Shown piece after piece: positions 46,536 through 56,709 of a stretch of 64,000 bases of DNA. The DNA is from Massilia sp. IC2-278 (GTDB lineage: Bacteria; Pseudomonadota; Gammaproteobacteria; Burkholderiales; Burkholderiaceae_D): positions 62,001 through 126,000 of the forward strand of contig NZ_JAJFES010000008.1 in assembly GCF_020708045.1 (NCBI RefSeq). Direction: 5' to 3'. The stretch's first letter is position 1, and the number at the start of each line of letters is the position of its first letter. Below the pieces are notes generated by a model that was given only the letters and a program-made list of their open reading frames with translations, was not told where the DNA came from and ran no database searches. Position numbers and translations under genes: made by a program.

Positions 46536-47576
46536 ATGCCGCTTCCATACCGCCCCTTCCTGCTCACGCTGCCCCTGCTTTGCGCCGCCGGCGCCCACGC
46601 GCAAGACACACCGAAAGTCCTGGCCGACTGCGCCAACATTCAGGACAACACCGCGCGCCTGGCCTGTTTCGATACCCTGGCCTCGACGCCGGCCCCGCGC
46701 ACCGAGGCGGCGGTGGTGGTGAATCCGGTCGACGGCACCCCGGCCGCGACCGTGCCGGTGGTAACGGCCCAGCCTTCCGCCGAAAGCAGCGCCAAGTTCA
46801 GCCAGCTCGACCATTGGGAGCTCGACGGCCCCTACCGCCGCGGCGTCTTCAAGTTCCGTCCACACTACGCGAGCTACCTGATCGCCACCCGCAGCTACCG
46901 CCCGAACGAGGCGCCGTACGCGCCTTACCGCGAACTGAACGACGATGCCGATCTGTCGAAGGCCGAACTGGCCTTCCAGCTGAGCTTCAAGATGAAGATG
47001 ATCGAGGGCGCCTTCGGCAAGCCGGTCGACCTCTGGTTCGGCTATACCCAGAACAGCTTCTGGCAGGCAGCGAACAGCAAGGCGTCCAGCCCCTTCCGCG
47101 AAACCAATTACCAGCCCGAGATCATGGCGATCGCGCCGCTGGCCGTGAACCTGGGCGGCGTCGATTTGCGCTTCGCCGGTCTCGGCTTCGTGCACCAGTC
47201 GAACGGGCAATCGGGCTCGCTGTCGCGCAGCTGGAACCGCTTCTATGCCCAGCTGGGTGTGGAAAAGGACGGCTTTTCGGCCACCGCGCGCGTCTGGAAA
47301 CGCCTGAACGAAAGCGACGACGACAATCCGGACATCGTCGACTACATGGGCCGAGGCGACCTGGCGCTGGCCTACCGCCGCGAAGGCCACATCTATTCGT
47401 CGACGCTGCGCTATAACTTCCACACCGACAAGGGTGCGATCCAGGCCGGCTGGGCCTTCCCGCTGGCGGGCAACCTGAAGGGCTATGCCCAGGCCTTTGC
47501 CGGCTATGGCCAGAGCCTGATCGACTACAACTACTTCCAGCGCTCGATCGGCTTCGGGGTGCTCGGCACCTTCTGA
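46536..47576 (+). CDS. pldA: Outer-membrane phospholipase A1
   Basis: 346 residues from ATG 46536 (MPLPYRPFLLTLPLL), with a signal peptide ending near residue 22 (AHAQDTP). The OMPLA barrel occupies about 100-346. The catalytic triad is visible: His220 and Ser222 in FVHQSNGQSG, Asn234 in SRSWNRFY. It hydrolyses misplaced phospholipids in the outer membrane when dimerised with calcium. A Cys-containing N-terminal extension (about 25-95) is more than in E. coli PldA. Confidence 0.93.
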   Translation: MPLPYRPFLLTLPLLCAAGAHAQDTPKVLADCANIQDNTARLACFDTLASTPAPRTEAAVVVNPVDGTPAATVPVVTAQPSAESSAKFSQLDHWELDGPYRRGVFKFRPHYASYLIATRSYRPNEAPYAPYRELNDDADLSKAELAFQLSFKMKMIEGAFGKPVDLWFGYTQNSFWQAANSKASSPFRETNYQPEIMAIAPLAVNLGGVDLRFAGLGFVHQSNGQSGSLSRSWNRFYAQLGVEKDGFSATARVWKRLNESDDDNPDIVDYMGRGDLALAYRREGHIYSSTLRYNFHTDKGAIQAGWAFPLAGNLKGYAQAFAGYGQSLIDYNYFQRSIGFGVLGTF

Positions 47577-47636
47577 CGGCGGCCAGGGAAGCGGGCGCTG
47601 CACTACAATGGCGCACTCCCGTTTTCCTGAGTTCCA

Positions 47637-48656
47637 ATGAAACTTGCGACCCTCCACGACGGCAGCCGCGACGGCCAGCTGGCCGTCGTCGCGCGCGACC
47701 TGAAGACCGCGCACATGGCCGACGCCATCGCGCCGACGCTCCAAGCCGCGCTCGACGACTGGGCCTTCATCGCGCCCCAGCTCGACAGCCTGTACGCCCA
47801 GCTGAACCGCGGCGAAGCGCGCCGCGCCTTCGAATTTGAGCCGCAGCGCTGCATGGCGCCGCTGCCGCGCGCCTGCCAGTGGGCCGAAGGAACGGCCTGG
47901 CTGCACCTCCTGGAACTGCTGCGGCGCGCACAGCATGGCGCGCAGCCGGCGCAGGGATTGGCCCCATTACCGGATGCGCTGCGCGAGGAGCCGCTGCTGG
48001 CCCAGGGCGCGGGCGACGCCTTCCTCGGCGCCCACGACGACATCCTGCTGGCGCACGAGGAATGGGGCATCGATTTCGGCGCCGGCATCGCCGCCATCGT
48101 CGACGACGTGCCGATGGGCGCCACGCCCGACGAGGCGCACGGCAGGATCCGCCTGCTGATGCTGGCCAACAGCGTGTCGCTGCGCCAGCTGATGCCGGCC
48201 GAGCTCAGCAGGGGGGCCGGTTTCCTGCAATCGAAGCCGGCCACGGCCTTTTCGCCGGTGGCGCTCACGCCGGATGAACTGGGCGACGCCTGGCGCGGCG
48301 GCAAGGTCCACCTGCCGCTGCGCGCCACCTGGAACGGCCACGTGGCGGGCCAGCTGCATGCCGGCGCCGACATGGATTTCAATTTCCCGCAACTGATCGC
48401 GCACCTGTGCAAGAGCCGCCGGGCAGGTGCCGGCAGCATCGTCGGCGCCGGCACGGTGTCGAACCGGGACACTACCAAAGGCAAGGCGCCGCCGGGCCAT
48501 GCCTGCATCGCCGAGCGGCGCGCGCTGGAAACCATCGCCGACGGCGCCGCGAGCACGCCCTACATGCGCTTCGGCGACACCATCCGCATCGAGATGCTGG
48601 ACGAAGCGGGCAAGCCGGTCTTCGGCGCCATCGAGCAGACCGTGCGCAAGGGGTGA
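47637..48656 (+). CDS. Fumarylacetoacetate-hydrolase-family protein
   Basis: 339 residues. The FAH-like C-terminal domain includes HEEWGIDFGAGIAAIVDD, LANSVSLRQL, SKPATAFSPV and GSIVGAGTVSN, as in bacterial FAH-family 2-keto-hydrolases and fumarylacetoacetases of the Ralstonia type. Likely hydrolyses a C-C bond of an acylpyruvate-type compound in tyrosine or aromatic breakdown; no maleylacetoacetate isomerase or hmgA is next to it, so the precise substrate is open. It converges with the next gene, 7 nt apart. Confidence 0.85.
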   Translation: MKLATLHDGSRDGQLAVVARDLKTAHMADAIAPTLQAALDDWAFIAPQLDSLYAQLNRGEARRAFEFEPQRCMAPLPRACQWAEGTAWLHLLELLRRAQHGAQPAQGLAPLPDALREEPLLAQGAGDAFLGAHDDILLAHEEWGIDFGAGIAAIVDDVPMGATPDEAHGRIRLLMLANSVSLRQLMPAELSRGAGFLQSKPATAFSPVALTPDELGDAWRGGKVHLPLRATWNGHVAGQLHAGADMDFNFPQLIAHLCKSRRAGAGSIVGAGTVSNRDTTKGKAPPGHACIAERRALETIADGAASTPYMRFGDTIRIEMLDEAGKPVFGAIEQTVRKG

Positions 48657-48663
48657 CGGGGGC

Positions 48664-49875
48664 TCAGGGGCCGTTCCAGAAGGCGCCGCCCACCGCGTCG
48701 CCCTTCAGGTCGACCTCGACCGGCTTGCCGATGCGGCGCAGGGTGTTCGCCATGCGCAGGCTGCCGTCCGGCGCGTGCACCCGGTACCAGAGCAGGGCGA
48801 CGCCGGACAGGCGCAGCGTCTGCCCGGTAAACAGGCTGTCGCGCACGATGCTCATGCCTTCCAGGCGCAGGTCGAAGTCGAGCACGGCGGCGCCGGCGGT
48901 GCGGTTGGCGTAGCCGAGGTAGCGCGCCGCGTTATAGAGCGGACTGCGCTCGCCGGTTTCGCCGGCCTTCAGCGAGTCGATGAAGGCATCGACCGCCTTC
49001 AGCGCGGTTCCGGCCGCGGCGGCCACCGCGCCCAGTTCCTTCTTTTCCTCGCCCTTGGCCGCGTCCGCCAGCCTTTGCAGCTGGGCGATGCGGTTGGCGT
49101 AGTCGGCGCGGTGCACGGCCAGTGCGCGCAGCCGGCCCAGCAGGCGTTCGTGCTGGACGGTGTCGAGTTCGCCGAGGTAGCCGTTACCGAGTCCGGCCAG
49201 CTGCTGCGGACAGGACGCGGCCAGGGCGCTGGCGAACAGGTCGCGCGCGCCGTCGCCATACGCCATGCCGGCGGCGCCCGCATCGGTCTTGAACAGCGAG
49301 GCGGTATCGGCGCCGGCGCGCAGCAGGGCCGGCACCACGGTGAGGGCGGTCGACAGCGTGCCCAGCACGGCGCCGGGCGGCGTATGCGCATCGACATACG
49401 CTTGCAGCTCCTTGTTGCGGCGCGCCATGTCGTCGCCCATGCGCACCAGGCTGTCGTGCACGGTGCGCGCCGCTAGCACGCCCTGGCTGGCAAGCGGGTC
49501 GTATAGCACCACGCGTTCCCCAGGAGGCAGGGCGGTGCAGAGTTCCCGCGCCAGCTGCTGCGCCAGGTCGAAGGCGCGCACCAGGCCGGCGGCGCCGAAC
49601 TGGCGCGTCTCGACGCTGCCGGCCAGGGCGCGCACGTTCGCCGCCGGCAACTGCGCGAGCAGGGCGGCGCGCTCGGCCTCGAGCCGGGCCTGGCGCGCCT
49701 CGGCCTCGCGCTGGGCCACGACCGCATCGCCGGCCACCTGGGCGATGCGTAATTCCAGCGCATATTTTGCAGCGTCGAGCTCGTCTTTCGTTACCTGGGC
49801 CGCCGCGGGCAATGCCAAGTTACCCATAATCCATAATACGGAGTATGCAATTTGGATTCGCGGAAATTGAATCAT
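48664..49875 (-). CDS. Exported protein of unknown function with coiled coil
   Basis: 403 residues from ATG 49875 (a second ATG at 49827 would also give an N-terminal export signal). A hydrophobic segment and AAAQ cleavage site near residue 27 suggest a signal peptide. An alanine-, arginine- and glutamate-rich coiled coil follows (about 32-75: AKYALELRIAQVAGDAVVAQ onward). The rest is alpha helical with no known motif; a short beta-like part ends it (LRLSGVALLWYRVHAPDGS). Alone in its orientation here, 8 nt from the end of the convergent FAH-family gene. Confidence 0.7.
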   Translation of the reverse strand: MIQFPRIQIAYSVLWIMGNLALPAAAQVTKDELDAAKYALELRIAQVAGDAVVAQREAEARQARLEAERAALLAQLPAANVRALAGSVETRQFGAAGLVRAFDLAQQLARELCTALPPGERVVLYDPLASQGVLAARTVHDSLVRMGDDMARRNKELQAYVDAHTPPGAVLGTLSTALTVVPALLRAGADTASLFKTDAGAAGMAYGDGARDLFASALAASCPQQLAGLGNGYLGELDTVQHERLLGRLRALAVHRADYANRIAQLQRLADAAKGEEKKELGAVAAAAGTALKAVDAFIDSLKAGETGERSPLYNAARYLGYANRTAGAAVLDFDLRLEGMSIVRDSLFTGQTLRLSGVALLWYRVHAPDGSLRMANTLRRIGKPVEVDLKGDAVGGAFWNGP

Positions 49876-50167
49876 CAGATAGGTCGATTTGAATGTGTTA
49901 CGAGTTGTAAAAGAGAGCGTTTGAACGTGGCAGAAATACGTCAAAAAATGTAACAAAGTGTCCGGGAATATTAGGAAAATTGCGCGGAACTTTTTTTGCC
50001 AAAAATCAATTCACATCAAAAAGCGAATAAATTCCTATTTAAATCATCGACTTGGCATAAAGCTGTTGTAAGGACTCGACATGTCATGCTGCTACGCACG
50101 ATTGCCGAGGTGAGGGTGCTTTCTTCAGAGAAATGAGATAGAATCGCTAAGTTATTCAAGTGTCATC

Positions 50168-51325
50168 GTGGATCGATTGGAAACTCATTTCATAGTCTCT
50201 GAAGTCGGCTTGACGGTATCGCTGGTCTTCTCGCTGGTGCTCGTTGCGACGACGCGCTGGCACGGCCGGTTTACGCTGGATGCAACGCGCGGCGTACAGA
50301 AGTTCCACAGCGCACCAACGCCGCGGATCGGCGGGCTGGCCATCATTTTCGGCCTGTTCGTCGCCTGCGCCCTGTCGTCGGATGCGCAGCAGGACCTGTT
50401 CGCGCCGCTGCTACTCGCCTCCTTGCCCGCCTTCCTGTTCGGCATCGCCGAAGATTTGACGCGCCGCGTCTCGATCGGCGCGCGCCTGCTCGCGACCATG
50501 GCCAGCGGCGTGCTGTGCTGGGCGCTGACCGACGTCCATATCCTGGAAACCGGCCTCGGTCCGCTCGACGCGGCCCTGGCCTGGCTGCCGCTGTCGGTCC
50601 TGTTTACCGCCTTTGCGGTGGGCGGCGTGGCGAATGCCGTGAACATCATCGACGGCTTCAATGGTTTGGCCAGTGGTACCGTGGTCATCGGCCTGGTGGC
50701 GCTCGGCTTCATCGCGGACGGTTGCGGCGACGCCGAACTGGCGCGCCTGTGCTTCCTGATCTGCGCCGTGACCGCCGGTTTCTTCCTGGTTAATTTCCCG
50801 TTTGGTAAATTGTTCCTCGGCGATGGCGGCGCCTACCTGCTCGGCTTCCTGCTGTCCTGGCTGTCGGTGATGCTGGTCTACCGCAACCCCGACGTTTCGC
50901 CCTGGGCGCCGCTGCTGGCCTGCGCCTATCCGGTGTTCGAAACCGTATTCACCATCGCGCGCCGCCTATGGTGCCGCCGCCATCCGGGCCAGCCGGACAG
51001 CTGCCACCTGCACAGCCTGGTCAAGATCGCGATTACCGGCCGCTACTTCCGTGCCTTCAGCGCGCCGCTGCGCAATGCCTTCGTGTCGCCGTTCTGCTGG
51101 GCCATTGCCGCCGTACCGGCCTGGCTGGCGGTGCGCTTTGCCGGCAACACCCCGGCGCTGCTGCCGGCCACGCTGGCCAGCTTCGCGCTGTATCTCGGCT
51201 TCTACTGGTACGTGGCGCATGCCGCCCGTGCCCGCCGCCGCCGCGCCATGCGCAGCCAGGCGCGCGTGGCCGCTTCCATCGCGGCGCTGGCCGCCGCCGC
51301 CGAACCCGAGCCGGTCCAGACCTGA
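50168..51325 (+). CDS. GT4 (MraY/WecA-like) undecaprenyl-phosphate sugar-1-phosphate transferase
   Basis: 385 residues starting with GTG, about 10-11 membrane helices. Family motifs: aspartates in NIIDGFNGLASG, LGDGGAYLLGF, and the cytosolic loop PDSCHLHSLV. Such enzymes start O-antigen, exopolysaccharide or teichoic-acid glycan synthesis by making Und-PP-sugar; the exact sugar is unclear. The gene stands alone, its other glycan genes are not in the window. The A+T-rich gap 49876-50167 upstream is its regulatory region. Confidence 0.88.
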   Translation: MDRLETHFIVSEVGLTVSLVFSLVLVATTRWHGRFTLDATRGVQKFHSAPTPRIGGLAIIFGLFVACALSSDAQQDLFAPLLLASLPAFLFGIAEDLTRRVSIGARLLATMASGVLCWALTDVHILETGLGPLDAALAWLPLSVLFTAFAVGGVANAVNIIDGFNGLASGTVVIGLVALGFIADGCGDAELARLCFLICAVTAGFFLVNFPFGKLFLGDGGAYLLGFLLSWLSVMLVYRNPDVSPWAPLLACAYPVFETVFTIARRLWCRRHPGQPDSCHLHSLVKIAITGRYFRAFSAPLRNAFVSPFCWAIAAVPAWLAVRFAGNTPALLPATLASFALYLGFYWYVAHAARARRRRAMRSQARVAASIAALAAAAEPEPVQT

Positions 51326-51535
51326 CCGCATCACGTCCGCATTCCTCTTCACCAGCGTGAGGGGAGGCGGACGGCCCCCTGGCCTCGTCATCCGGGCCGG
51401 TTTCGCTTTCCCCTACTACACCCGGCAGGCGCCGAATTACCGGCCTTTCCCTGTCCTGTTTCGTCTATGGCTCTACGGCAATAGCGGCGATAATCTCATC
51501 CTGCACAAGATTGACGATCAACAGGGGAGCCGGGT

Positions 51536-52699
51536 ATGTCGGAAGACAGCGACGCAGAGAAGACAGAAGACGCATCGCCCAGAAAACTACAGAAGGCACG
51601 CGAAGAAGGCGACATTCCGCGCTCGCGTGAACTGGCGACCTTTGCCGTCCTGATGACCGCCGGCGCCGGCCTGTGGATTACCGGCGGCAGCCTGATCGGC
51701 CGCCTGGAAGGCGCGCTCGCCTCCGGCCTGACGCTCGACCGCGAGCAGGTCTACAACCCCACTGTGCTGCTCGAGCGCATCGCCAACGATGTCGGCGGCG
51801 TGCTGCTGGCCTGCCTGCCGCTGGCCTTTGCCATCATGCTCGTCGCCCTGGCGGCGCCGATGCTGATCGGCGGCTTCAATTTCAGCTCGAAAGCCTTCAT
51901 GCCGAACTTCATGAAGCTGAACCCGATTACGGGCATCGGCAACATGGTGTCGACGAATTCCCTGATCGAACTCCTGAAAGCCATCGCCAAGACCCTGGTG
52001 GTGGGCGCCGTGGCCTGGATCGTGATCCGCAGCGAGACCGATGCGGTGCTCGGCCTGGCGGTCGAGCCGCTCGGCACCTCGACCGGCCACCTGGGCGATT
52101 TGATCGCGCGCACTTTCCTGTACATCGTCGGCGCCCTGGGCGTGATCGCCCTGATCGACGGGCCTTACCAGATTTGGCATTACAACAATAAACACAAGAT
52201 GACGCGCCAGGAAATGATTCAAGAATCGAAAGAATCCGACGGCAATCCTCAGATTAAAGGGAAGATTCGCCAGATGCAGCGGCAAATGGCGCGCAACCGC
52301 ATGATGCAAAATGTTCCTACTGCAGATGTGGTCGTGACCAACCCGACCCATTACGCGGTGGCGCTGAAGTACACCGACGGCCAGGCCGGCGCGCCGCGCG
52401 TGGTGGCCAAGGGTGTCGACGAAGTGGCCGCCAAGATCCGCGAGCTGGCGCGCGAGAACAAGGTGGCCCTGCTGGAAGCGCCGGCCCTGGCCCGTGCCCT
52501 GTACAAGCACACCGAGATCGATGACGAGATTCCGGAAACGCTGTACTCGGCGGTGGCGGAAGTGCTGGCCTATGTGTTCCAGGTACGTAACTTCAAGGCT
52601 GGCGGCCATTACCCGGATCGCCCGACCAAGCTGGCCGTGCCGCCGGAGATGGACCCGCTGAACCCGGCATCGCAACAGAAACCCGAACCTAAACGATAA
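51536..52699 (+). CDS. flhB: Flagellar type III export protein FlhB
   Basis: 387 residues, GGGAG ribosome site. Four membrane helices in the first 210 residues, then the cytosolic domain with the self-cleavage motif NPTH at 269-272, exactly as in Salmonella. It controls switching of export substrate from hook to filament. First gene of the flagellar block, 11 nt before flhA. Confidence 0.97.
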   Translation: MSEDSDAEKTEDASPRKLQKAREEGDIPRSRELATFAVLMTAGAGLWITGGSLIGRLEGALASGLTLDREQVYNPTVLLERIANDVGGVLLACLPLAFAIMLVALAAPMLIGGFNFSSKAFMPNFMKLNPITGIGNMVSTNSLIELLKAIAKTLVVGAVAWIVIRSETDAVLGLAVEPLGTSTGHLGDLIARTFLYIVGALGVIALIDGPYQIWHYNNKHKMTRQEMIQESKESDGNPQIKGKIRQMQRQMARNRMMQNVPTADVVVTNPTHYAVALKYTDGQAGAPRVVAKGVDEVAAKIRELARENKVALLEAPALARALYKHTEIDDEIPETLYSAVAEVLAYVFQVRNFKAGGHYPDRPTKLAVPPEMDPLNPASQQKPEPKR

Positions 52700-52710
52700 G
52701 GAAGCATTCG

Positions 52711-54819
52711 ATGAATAGTTTGAGACTGCCAGCATGGATGACCGGCCTCGGTAGCAGGGGCAGCGCCCTGGCTGCGCCGATCCTGATCATCCTGCTGCTG
52801 GCAATGATGATCCTGCCGCTGCCGGCATTCGTCCTCGATCTGTTCTTCAGCTTCAACATCGCCCTGTCGGTGATCGTGCTGCTGACCGCGCTGTACACGG
52901 TCAAGCCGCTCGACTTCATGGCCTTCCCGGCGATCCTGCTGGTGTCGACCATGCTGCGCCTGTCGCTGAACGTCGCATCGACCCGTATCGTGTTGACCGA
53001 AGGCCACACCGGCGGCGCCGCGGCCGGCAAGGTCATCGAGGCCTTCGGCCACTTCCTGATCGGCGGTAACTACACCGTCGGTATCGTGGTGTTCGTCATC
53101 CTGACCATCATCAACTTCACCGTCGTCACCAAGGGTGCCGGCCGTATCGCCGAAGTCGGCGCGCGCTTCGCCCTGGACGCGATGCCTGGCAAACAGATGG
53201 CGATCGACGCCGATTTGAACGCAGGCATGATCGGCGAAGCCGAAGCGCGCAAGCGCCGCGCCGAAGTGGGCCAGGAAGCCGAGTTCTACGGCGCGATGGA
53301 CGGTGCCTCGAAGTACGTCAAGGGTGACGCCGTGGCCGGTATCATGGTGACCCTGATCAACGTGATCGGCGGCCTGATCGTCGGCGTGGTGATGCACGAC
53401 ATGGCCGTCGGCGACGCCGCCAAGACCTACACCCTGCTGGCCATCGGTGACGGCCTGGTGGCGCAGATTCCATCGCTGATCATCTCGATCGCCGCCGGTA
53501 TGGTGGTCTCGCGCGTGGCCAACGACCAGGACATCGGCGGCCAGATGGTCGGCCAGCTGTTCGCCAAGCCGGAAGTGCTGTACATCACCGGCGCCATCAT
53601 CGGTGGCCTGGGCCTGATCCCGGGCATGCCGAACCTGGTGTTCCTGCTGCTGGCCGGCTCGCTGGTCGGCTCGGGCTACCTGATGGCCAAGCGCAACAAG
53701 GACGCCCCCCAGCGCGAAGCCGAAGCGGCAGCCGACGAAGCGGCAGCCGGCGCCAACAAGGCGGCCAGCGCCGAGACCGAAGAAGCGACCTGGCAGGACA
53801 TCATGCCGGTCGACACCCTGGGCCTGGAAGTGGGCTACCGCCTGATTCCGCTGGTCGACAAGACGCAGGGCGGCGAGCTGCTCAAGCGCATCAAGGGCAT
53901 CCGCAAGAAGTTCGCCCAGGAAGTCGGCTTCCTGGCGCCGCCGGTGCACATCCGCGACAATCTGGAACTGAAACCCTCGAGCTACCGCATCACCCTGAAG
54001 GGCGTGGAAGTGGGCACCGGCGAAGCGATCAACGGCCAGTTCCTGGCAATCAACCCGGGCATGGCCAGCGGCACGCTGCCGGGCCAGGCGACGACCGATC
54101 CGGCCTTTGGTTTGCCGGCGGTATGGATCGAGGCCAGCCTGCGCGACGAAGCCCAGAACCTGGGCTATACCGTGGTCGATGCCGGTACGGTCGTGGCGAC
54201 CCACCTGAACCATCTGATCACGACGCACGCGTCGGAACTGCTGGGCCGCATGGAAGTCCAGGCCTTGCTGGATCACCTGGGCAAGGAATCGCCGAAGCTG
54301 GTCGAAGACCTGGTGCCGAAAGTCGTGTCGCTGTCGACGCTGCAGAAAGTGCTGCAGAATCTATTGATCGAGGGCGTGCACATCCGCGACATGCGTACCA
54401 TCATCGAGACGCTGTCGGAGCACGCCGGCCAGACGCAGGACCCGAACGACTTGACCGCGCTGGTGCGGATTGCGCTGGGCCGGGCGATCGTGCAGCAGCT
54501 GTTCCCGGGCACGAACGAGTTGTCGGTGATGACCCTGGACAACCGCCTCGAGCGTCTGCTGATGCAGGCCCTGGGTGCGGGCGGCGACGGCACCGGTATC
54601 GAGCCGGGGCTGGCGGATACGATTGCCCAGCAGGCGTATAACGCCTCGCAGCAGCAGGAAGCCATGGGCCACACCCCGGTGCTGCTGGTGCCGGGCCCGC
54701 TGCGTGTGCTGCTGTCGCGCTTCCTGCGCCGCGCGCTGCCGAATTTGAAGGTCTTGTCGCATTCGGAGATTCCGGAGACCAAGACGATTCGGGTGACCAG
54801 TCTGGTGGGTGCGCAGTAA
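52711..54819 (+). CDS. flhA: Flagellar type III export gate protein FlhA
   Basis: 702 residues, full length. Eight helices in the N-terminal half (FHIPEP family signature region STRIVLTEGHTGGAAAGKVIEAFG), then a linker rich in Glu and Ala (about 335-355) and the cytosolic nonamer-ring domain, which receives export substrates. Ends in an intrinsic terminator 12 nt downstream. Confidence 0.97.
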   Translation: MNSLRLPAWMTGLGSRGSALAAPILIILLLAMMILPLPAFVLDLFFSFNIALSVIVLLTALYTVKPLDFMAFPAILLVSTMLRLSLNVASTRIVLTEGHTGGAAAGKVIEAFGHFLIGGNYTVGIVVFVILTIINFTVVTKGAGRIAEVGARFALDAMPGKQMAIDADLNAGMIGEAEARKRRAEVGQEAEFYGAMDGASKYVKGDAVAGIMVTLINVIGGLIVGVVMHDMAVGDAAKTYTLLAIGDGLVAQIPSLIISIAAGMVVSRVANDQDIGGQMVGQLFAKPEVLYITGAIIGGLGLIPGMPNLVFLLLAGSLVGSGYLMAKRNKDAPQREAEAAADEAAAGANKAASAETEEATWQDIMPVDTLGLEVGYRLIPLVDKTQGGELLKRIKGIRKKFAQEVGFLAPPVHIRDNLELKPSSYRITLKGVEVGTGEAINGQFLAINPGMASGTLPGQATTDPAFGLPAVWIEASLRDEAQNLGYTVVDAGTVVATHLNHLITTHASELLGRMEVQALLDHLGKESPKLVEDLVPKVVSLSTLQKVLQNLLIEGVHIRDMRTIIETLSEHAGQTQDPNDLTALVRIALGRAIVQQLFPGTNELSVMTLDNRLERLLMQALGAGGDGTGIEPGLADTIAQQAYNASQQQEAMGHTPVLLVPGPLRVLLSRFLRRALPNLKVLSHSEIPETKTIRVTSLVGAQ

Positions 54820-54830
54820 TAGAGTCAAAG

Positions 54831-54862
54831 TGGCGCCGGAGCGAAACCGGCGCCATTTTTTT
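54831..54862 (+). terminator. Intrinsic terminator after flhA
   Basis: Stem TGGCGCCGG/CCGGCGCCA (54831-54839, 54847-54855) followed by seven Ts. It splits the flagellar block into flhBA and flhFG-fliA-motCD. Confidence 0.92.
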
Positions 54863-54940
54863 CGTGTGGTTGATCGTTGGGCGTTCGTGGTGTTTTTACG
54901 TCGCGGGGCCCGTCGGCGCAGCAGTATCGGTATGCATGAT

Positions 54941-55064
54941 CCGCGTGGGCACAGAGTGCCCACCGTACGGGATACGTCCCCGAAGAAGCATGCATCACCC
55001 CGGAAAGAGTGCCGAAGCTGCTGGCTTCTACCGTAAGGTGGGCACTCCGTGCCCACGCGGTACG
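54941..55064. repeat. Head-to-head pair of REP-like palindromes
   Basis: Copies at 54941-54970 and 55031-55064, in opposite orientation, each with GTGGGCAC/GTGCCCAC arms, loops AGA or TCC and a CGTACG- or CGTAAG-type flank. They occupy the 54820-55269 gap between flhA and flhF; the remaining part, up to the flhF start, should hold the flhF promoter but I could not pick it. Confidence 0.8.
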
Positions 55065-55269
55065 CACGCATCCATAGGCCCGCAGCCGCGCGTTTTCGCT
55101 CGAAAACTCGAGCCCGGCCACGCCCCACCAAACACCTCCCCCGAGAAATAACCCCCTTTTCCCCGCTTTCTCCCCAGATGCTTGCCTCACGGCATCGTCA
55201 ATAATCTCATTCGTGGACAGGTGCTCATGCCTGTCGTTGAATATGTATGCAGTGTGTGCGGAGAAAAAG

Positions 55270-56709
55270 ATGAATGTGAAGAAATTTACAGCGGCAACCT
55301 CTCGTGAAGCCTTGCGCAAGGTGCGCGATGCGCTCGGGCCGGATGCCGTCATCCTCTCGAACCGGCCCGTCGATGGCGTGGTCGAGATTCTCGCGCTGGA
55401 CAACGACGACGTCGCGTCGCTGGCGTCGCCGGCGCCGGAATCGGAAATGGCCCAGCCGCAGCCGCGCCTGGCCCTGGATGCCTTCGAGCCGGAAGCCCCG
55501 GCTTTCGTGAACCGCCGCGGCGCCGCTCCGGCCGTGGCCCCGGAACACGTGTTCGCGCGCCGCGCCGCCAAGGCCGAGCCGGCAGGCTTCGCACCGGATT
55601 TCGCCCCCGAGCCGGCCTTTACCAGCCTGCGCGCCCAGGCCCCGGCGCCTGTCGCCGCCCCGGCCGAGCCGGCTTTCGACATGGCCGCCATGACCAAGAT
55701 GATGCAGAGCGCCATCGCGCAGGCCAAGGAATCGGCTGCGCAAGAGATGACCGGCATGATGAGCGAACTGCGCGCCATGCGCGGCATGATGGAAAGCCAG
55801 CTGGCCGAGCTGTCCTGGGGCAGCACCCAGCAGCGCGAGCCGCAAAAGGCGGCCGTGCTGCGCGAGATGCTGGGCGCCGGCTTCTCGGCCACGCTGTCGC
55901 GCTACCTGATCGACAAGCTGCCTGCCAACAAGGATGCCGCCGAGTCGATGCGCTGGGTGAAAACCGTGCTGGCCCGCAATCTCACCACCATGGCCGACGA
56001 AGACGCGCTGCTGGACCAGGGCGGCGTGTTCGCCCTGGTCGGCCCGACCGGCGTCGGCAAGACCACCACCACCGCCAAGCTGGCCGCGCGCTGCGTGATG
56101 CGTCACGGCGCCGACAAGCTGGCCCTGATCACCACCGATGCCTACCGTATCGGCGGCCACGAGCAGCTGCGCATCTACGGCAAGATCCTGGGCGTGATGG
56201 TGCACTCGGTGAAGGACGAAGCCGACCTGCGCATCGCCCTGAAAGAACTGAAGAACAAGCACACTGTGCTGATCGACACCATCGGCATGTCGCAGCGCGA
56301 CCAGATGGTGACCGAACAGGTGGCGATGCTGGCCGGCGCCGGCGCGGATGTGAAGCGCCTGCTGTGCCTGAACGCGACCTCGACCAACGAAACCCTGAAC
56401 GAAGTCGTGCGCGCCTACCAGGGCAGCGGTCTGCACGGCTGCATCATGACCAAGCTCGACGAAGCTGCCTCGATCGGCAACGTGCTCGACGTGATGATCC
56501 GCAACAAGCTGAACCTGCACTACATCTCGAACGGCCAGCGCGTGCCGGAAGACCTGCACCTGGCCGACCGCGCCATGCTGGTCGACCGCGCCTTCCGCAG
56601 CCGCCGCGATGCCGGCAGCCAGTTCGACGACGCCGACCTGGGCGTGCTGATGGCCGGCACCGGTAACTTGAACGCCGACAGCAGCCTGCGCGGGGTGCAC
56701 CTTGGCTAG
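55270..56709 (+). CDS. flhF: Flagellar SRP-like GTPase FlhF
   Basis: 479 residues from ATG 55270 with GGAG 6 nt upstream. A short N-terminal domain (1-50), an Ala/Pro-rich variable linker (50-140), a four-helix N domain (140-245) and the G domain with P-loop GPTGVGKT (258-265), DTIGMSQRD and TKLDEAAS. It places and numbers polar flagella with FlhG. Longer linker than in Vibrio. Confidence 0.96.
   Translation: MNVKKFTAATSREALRKVRDALGPDAVILSNRPVDGVVEILALDNDDVASLASPAPESEMAQPQPRLALDAFEPEAPAFVNRRGAAPAVAPEHVFARRAAKAEPAGFAPDFAPEPAFTSLRAQAPAPVAAPAEPAFDMAAMTKMMQSAIAQAKESAAQEMTGMMSELRAMRGMMESQLAELSWGSTQQREPQKAAVLREMLGAGFSATLSRYLIDKLPANKDAAESMRWVKTVLARNLTTMADEDALLDQGGVFALVGPTGVGKTTTTAKLAARCVMRHGADKLALITTDAYRIGGHEQLRIYGKILGVMVHSVKDEADLRIALKELKNKHTVLIDTIGMSQRDQMVTEQVAMLAGAGADVKRLLCLNATSTNETLNEVVRAYQGSGLHGCIMTKLDEAASIGNVLDVMIRNKLNLHYISNGQRVPEDLHLADRAMLVDRAFRSRRDAGSQFDDADLGVLMAGTGNLNADSSLRGVHLG

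Noticed and set aside
50052..50070. Possible sigma-54 promoter upstream of the glycosyltransferase (TTGGCA...)
   Set aside because: The GG is present but the GC of the -12 element is missing at the correct distance.
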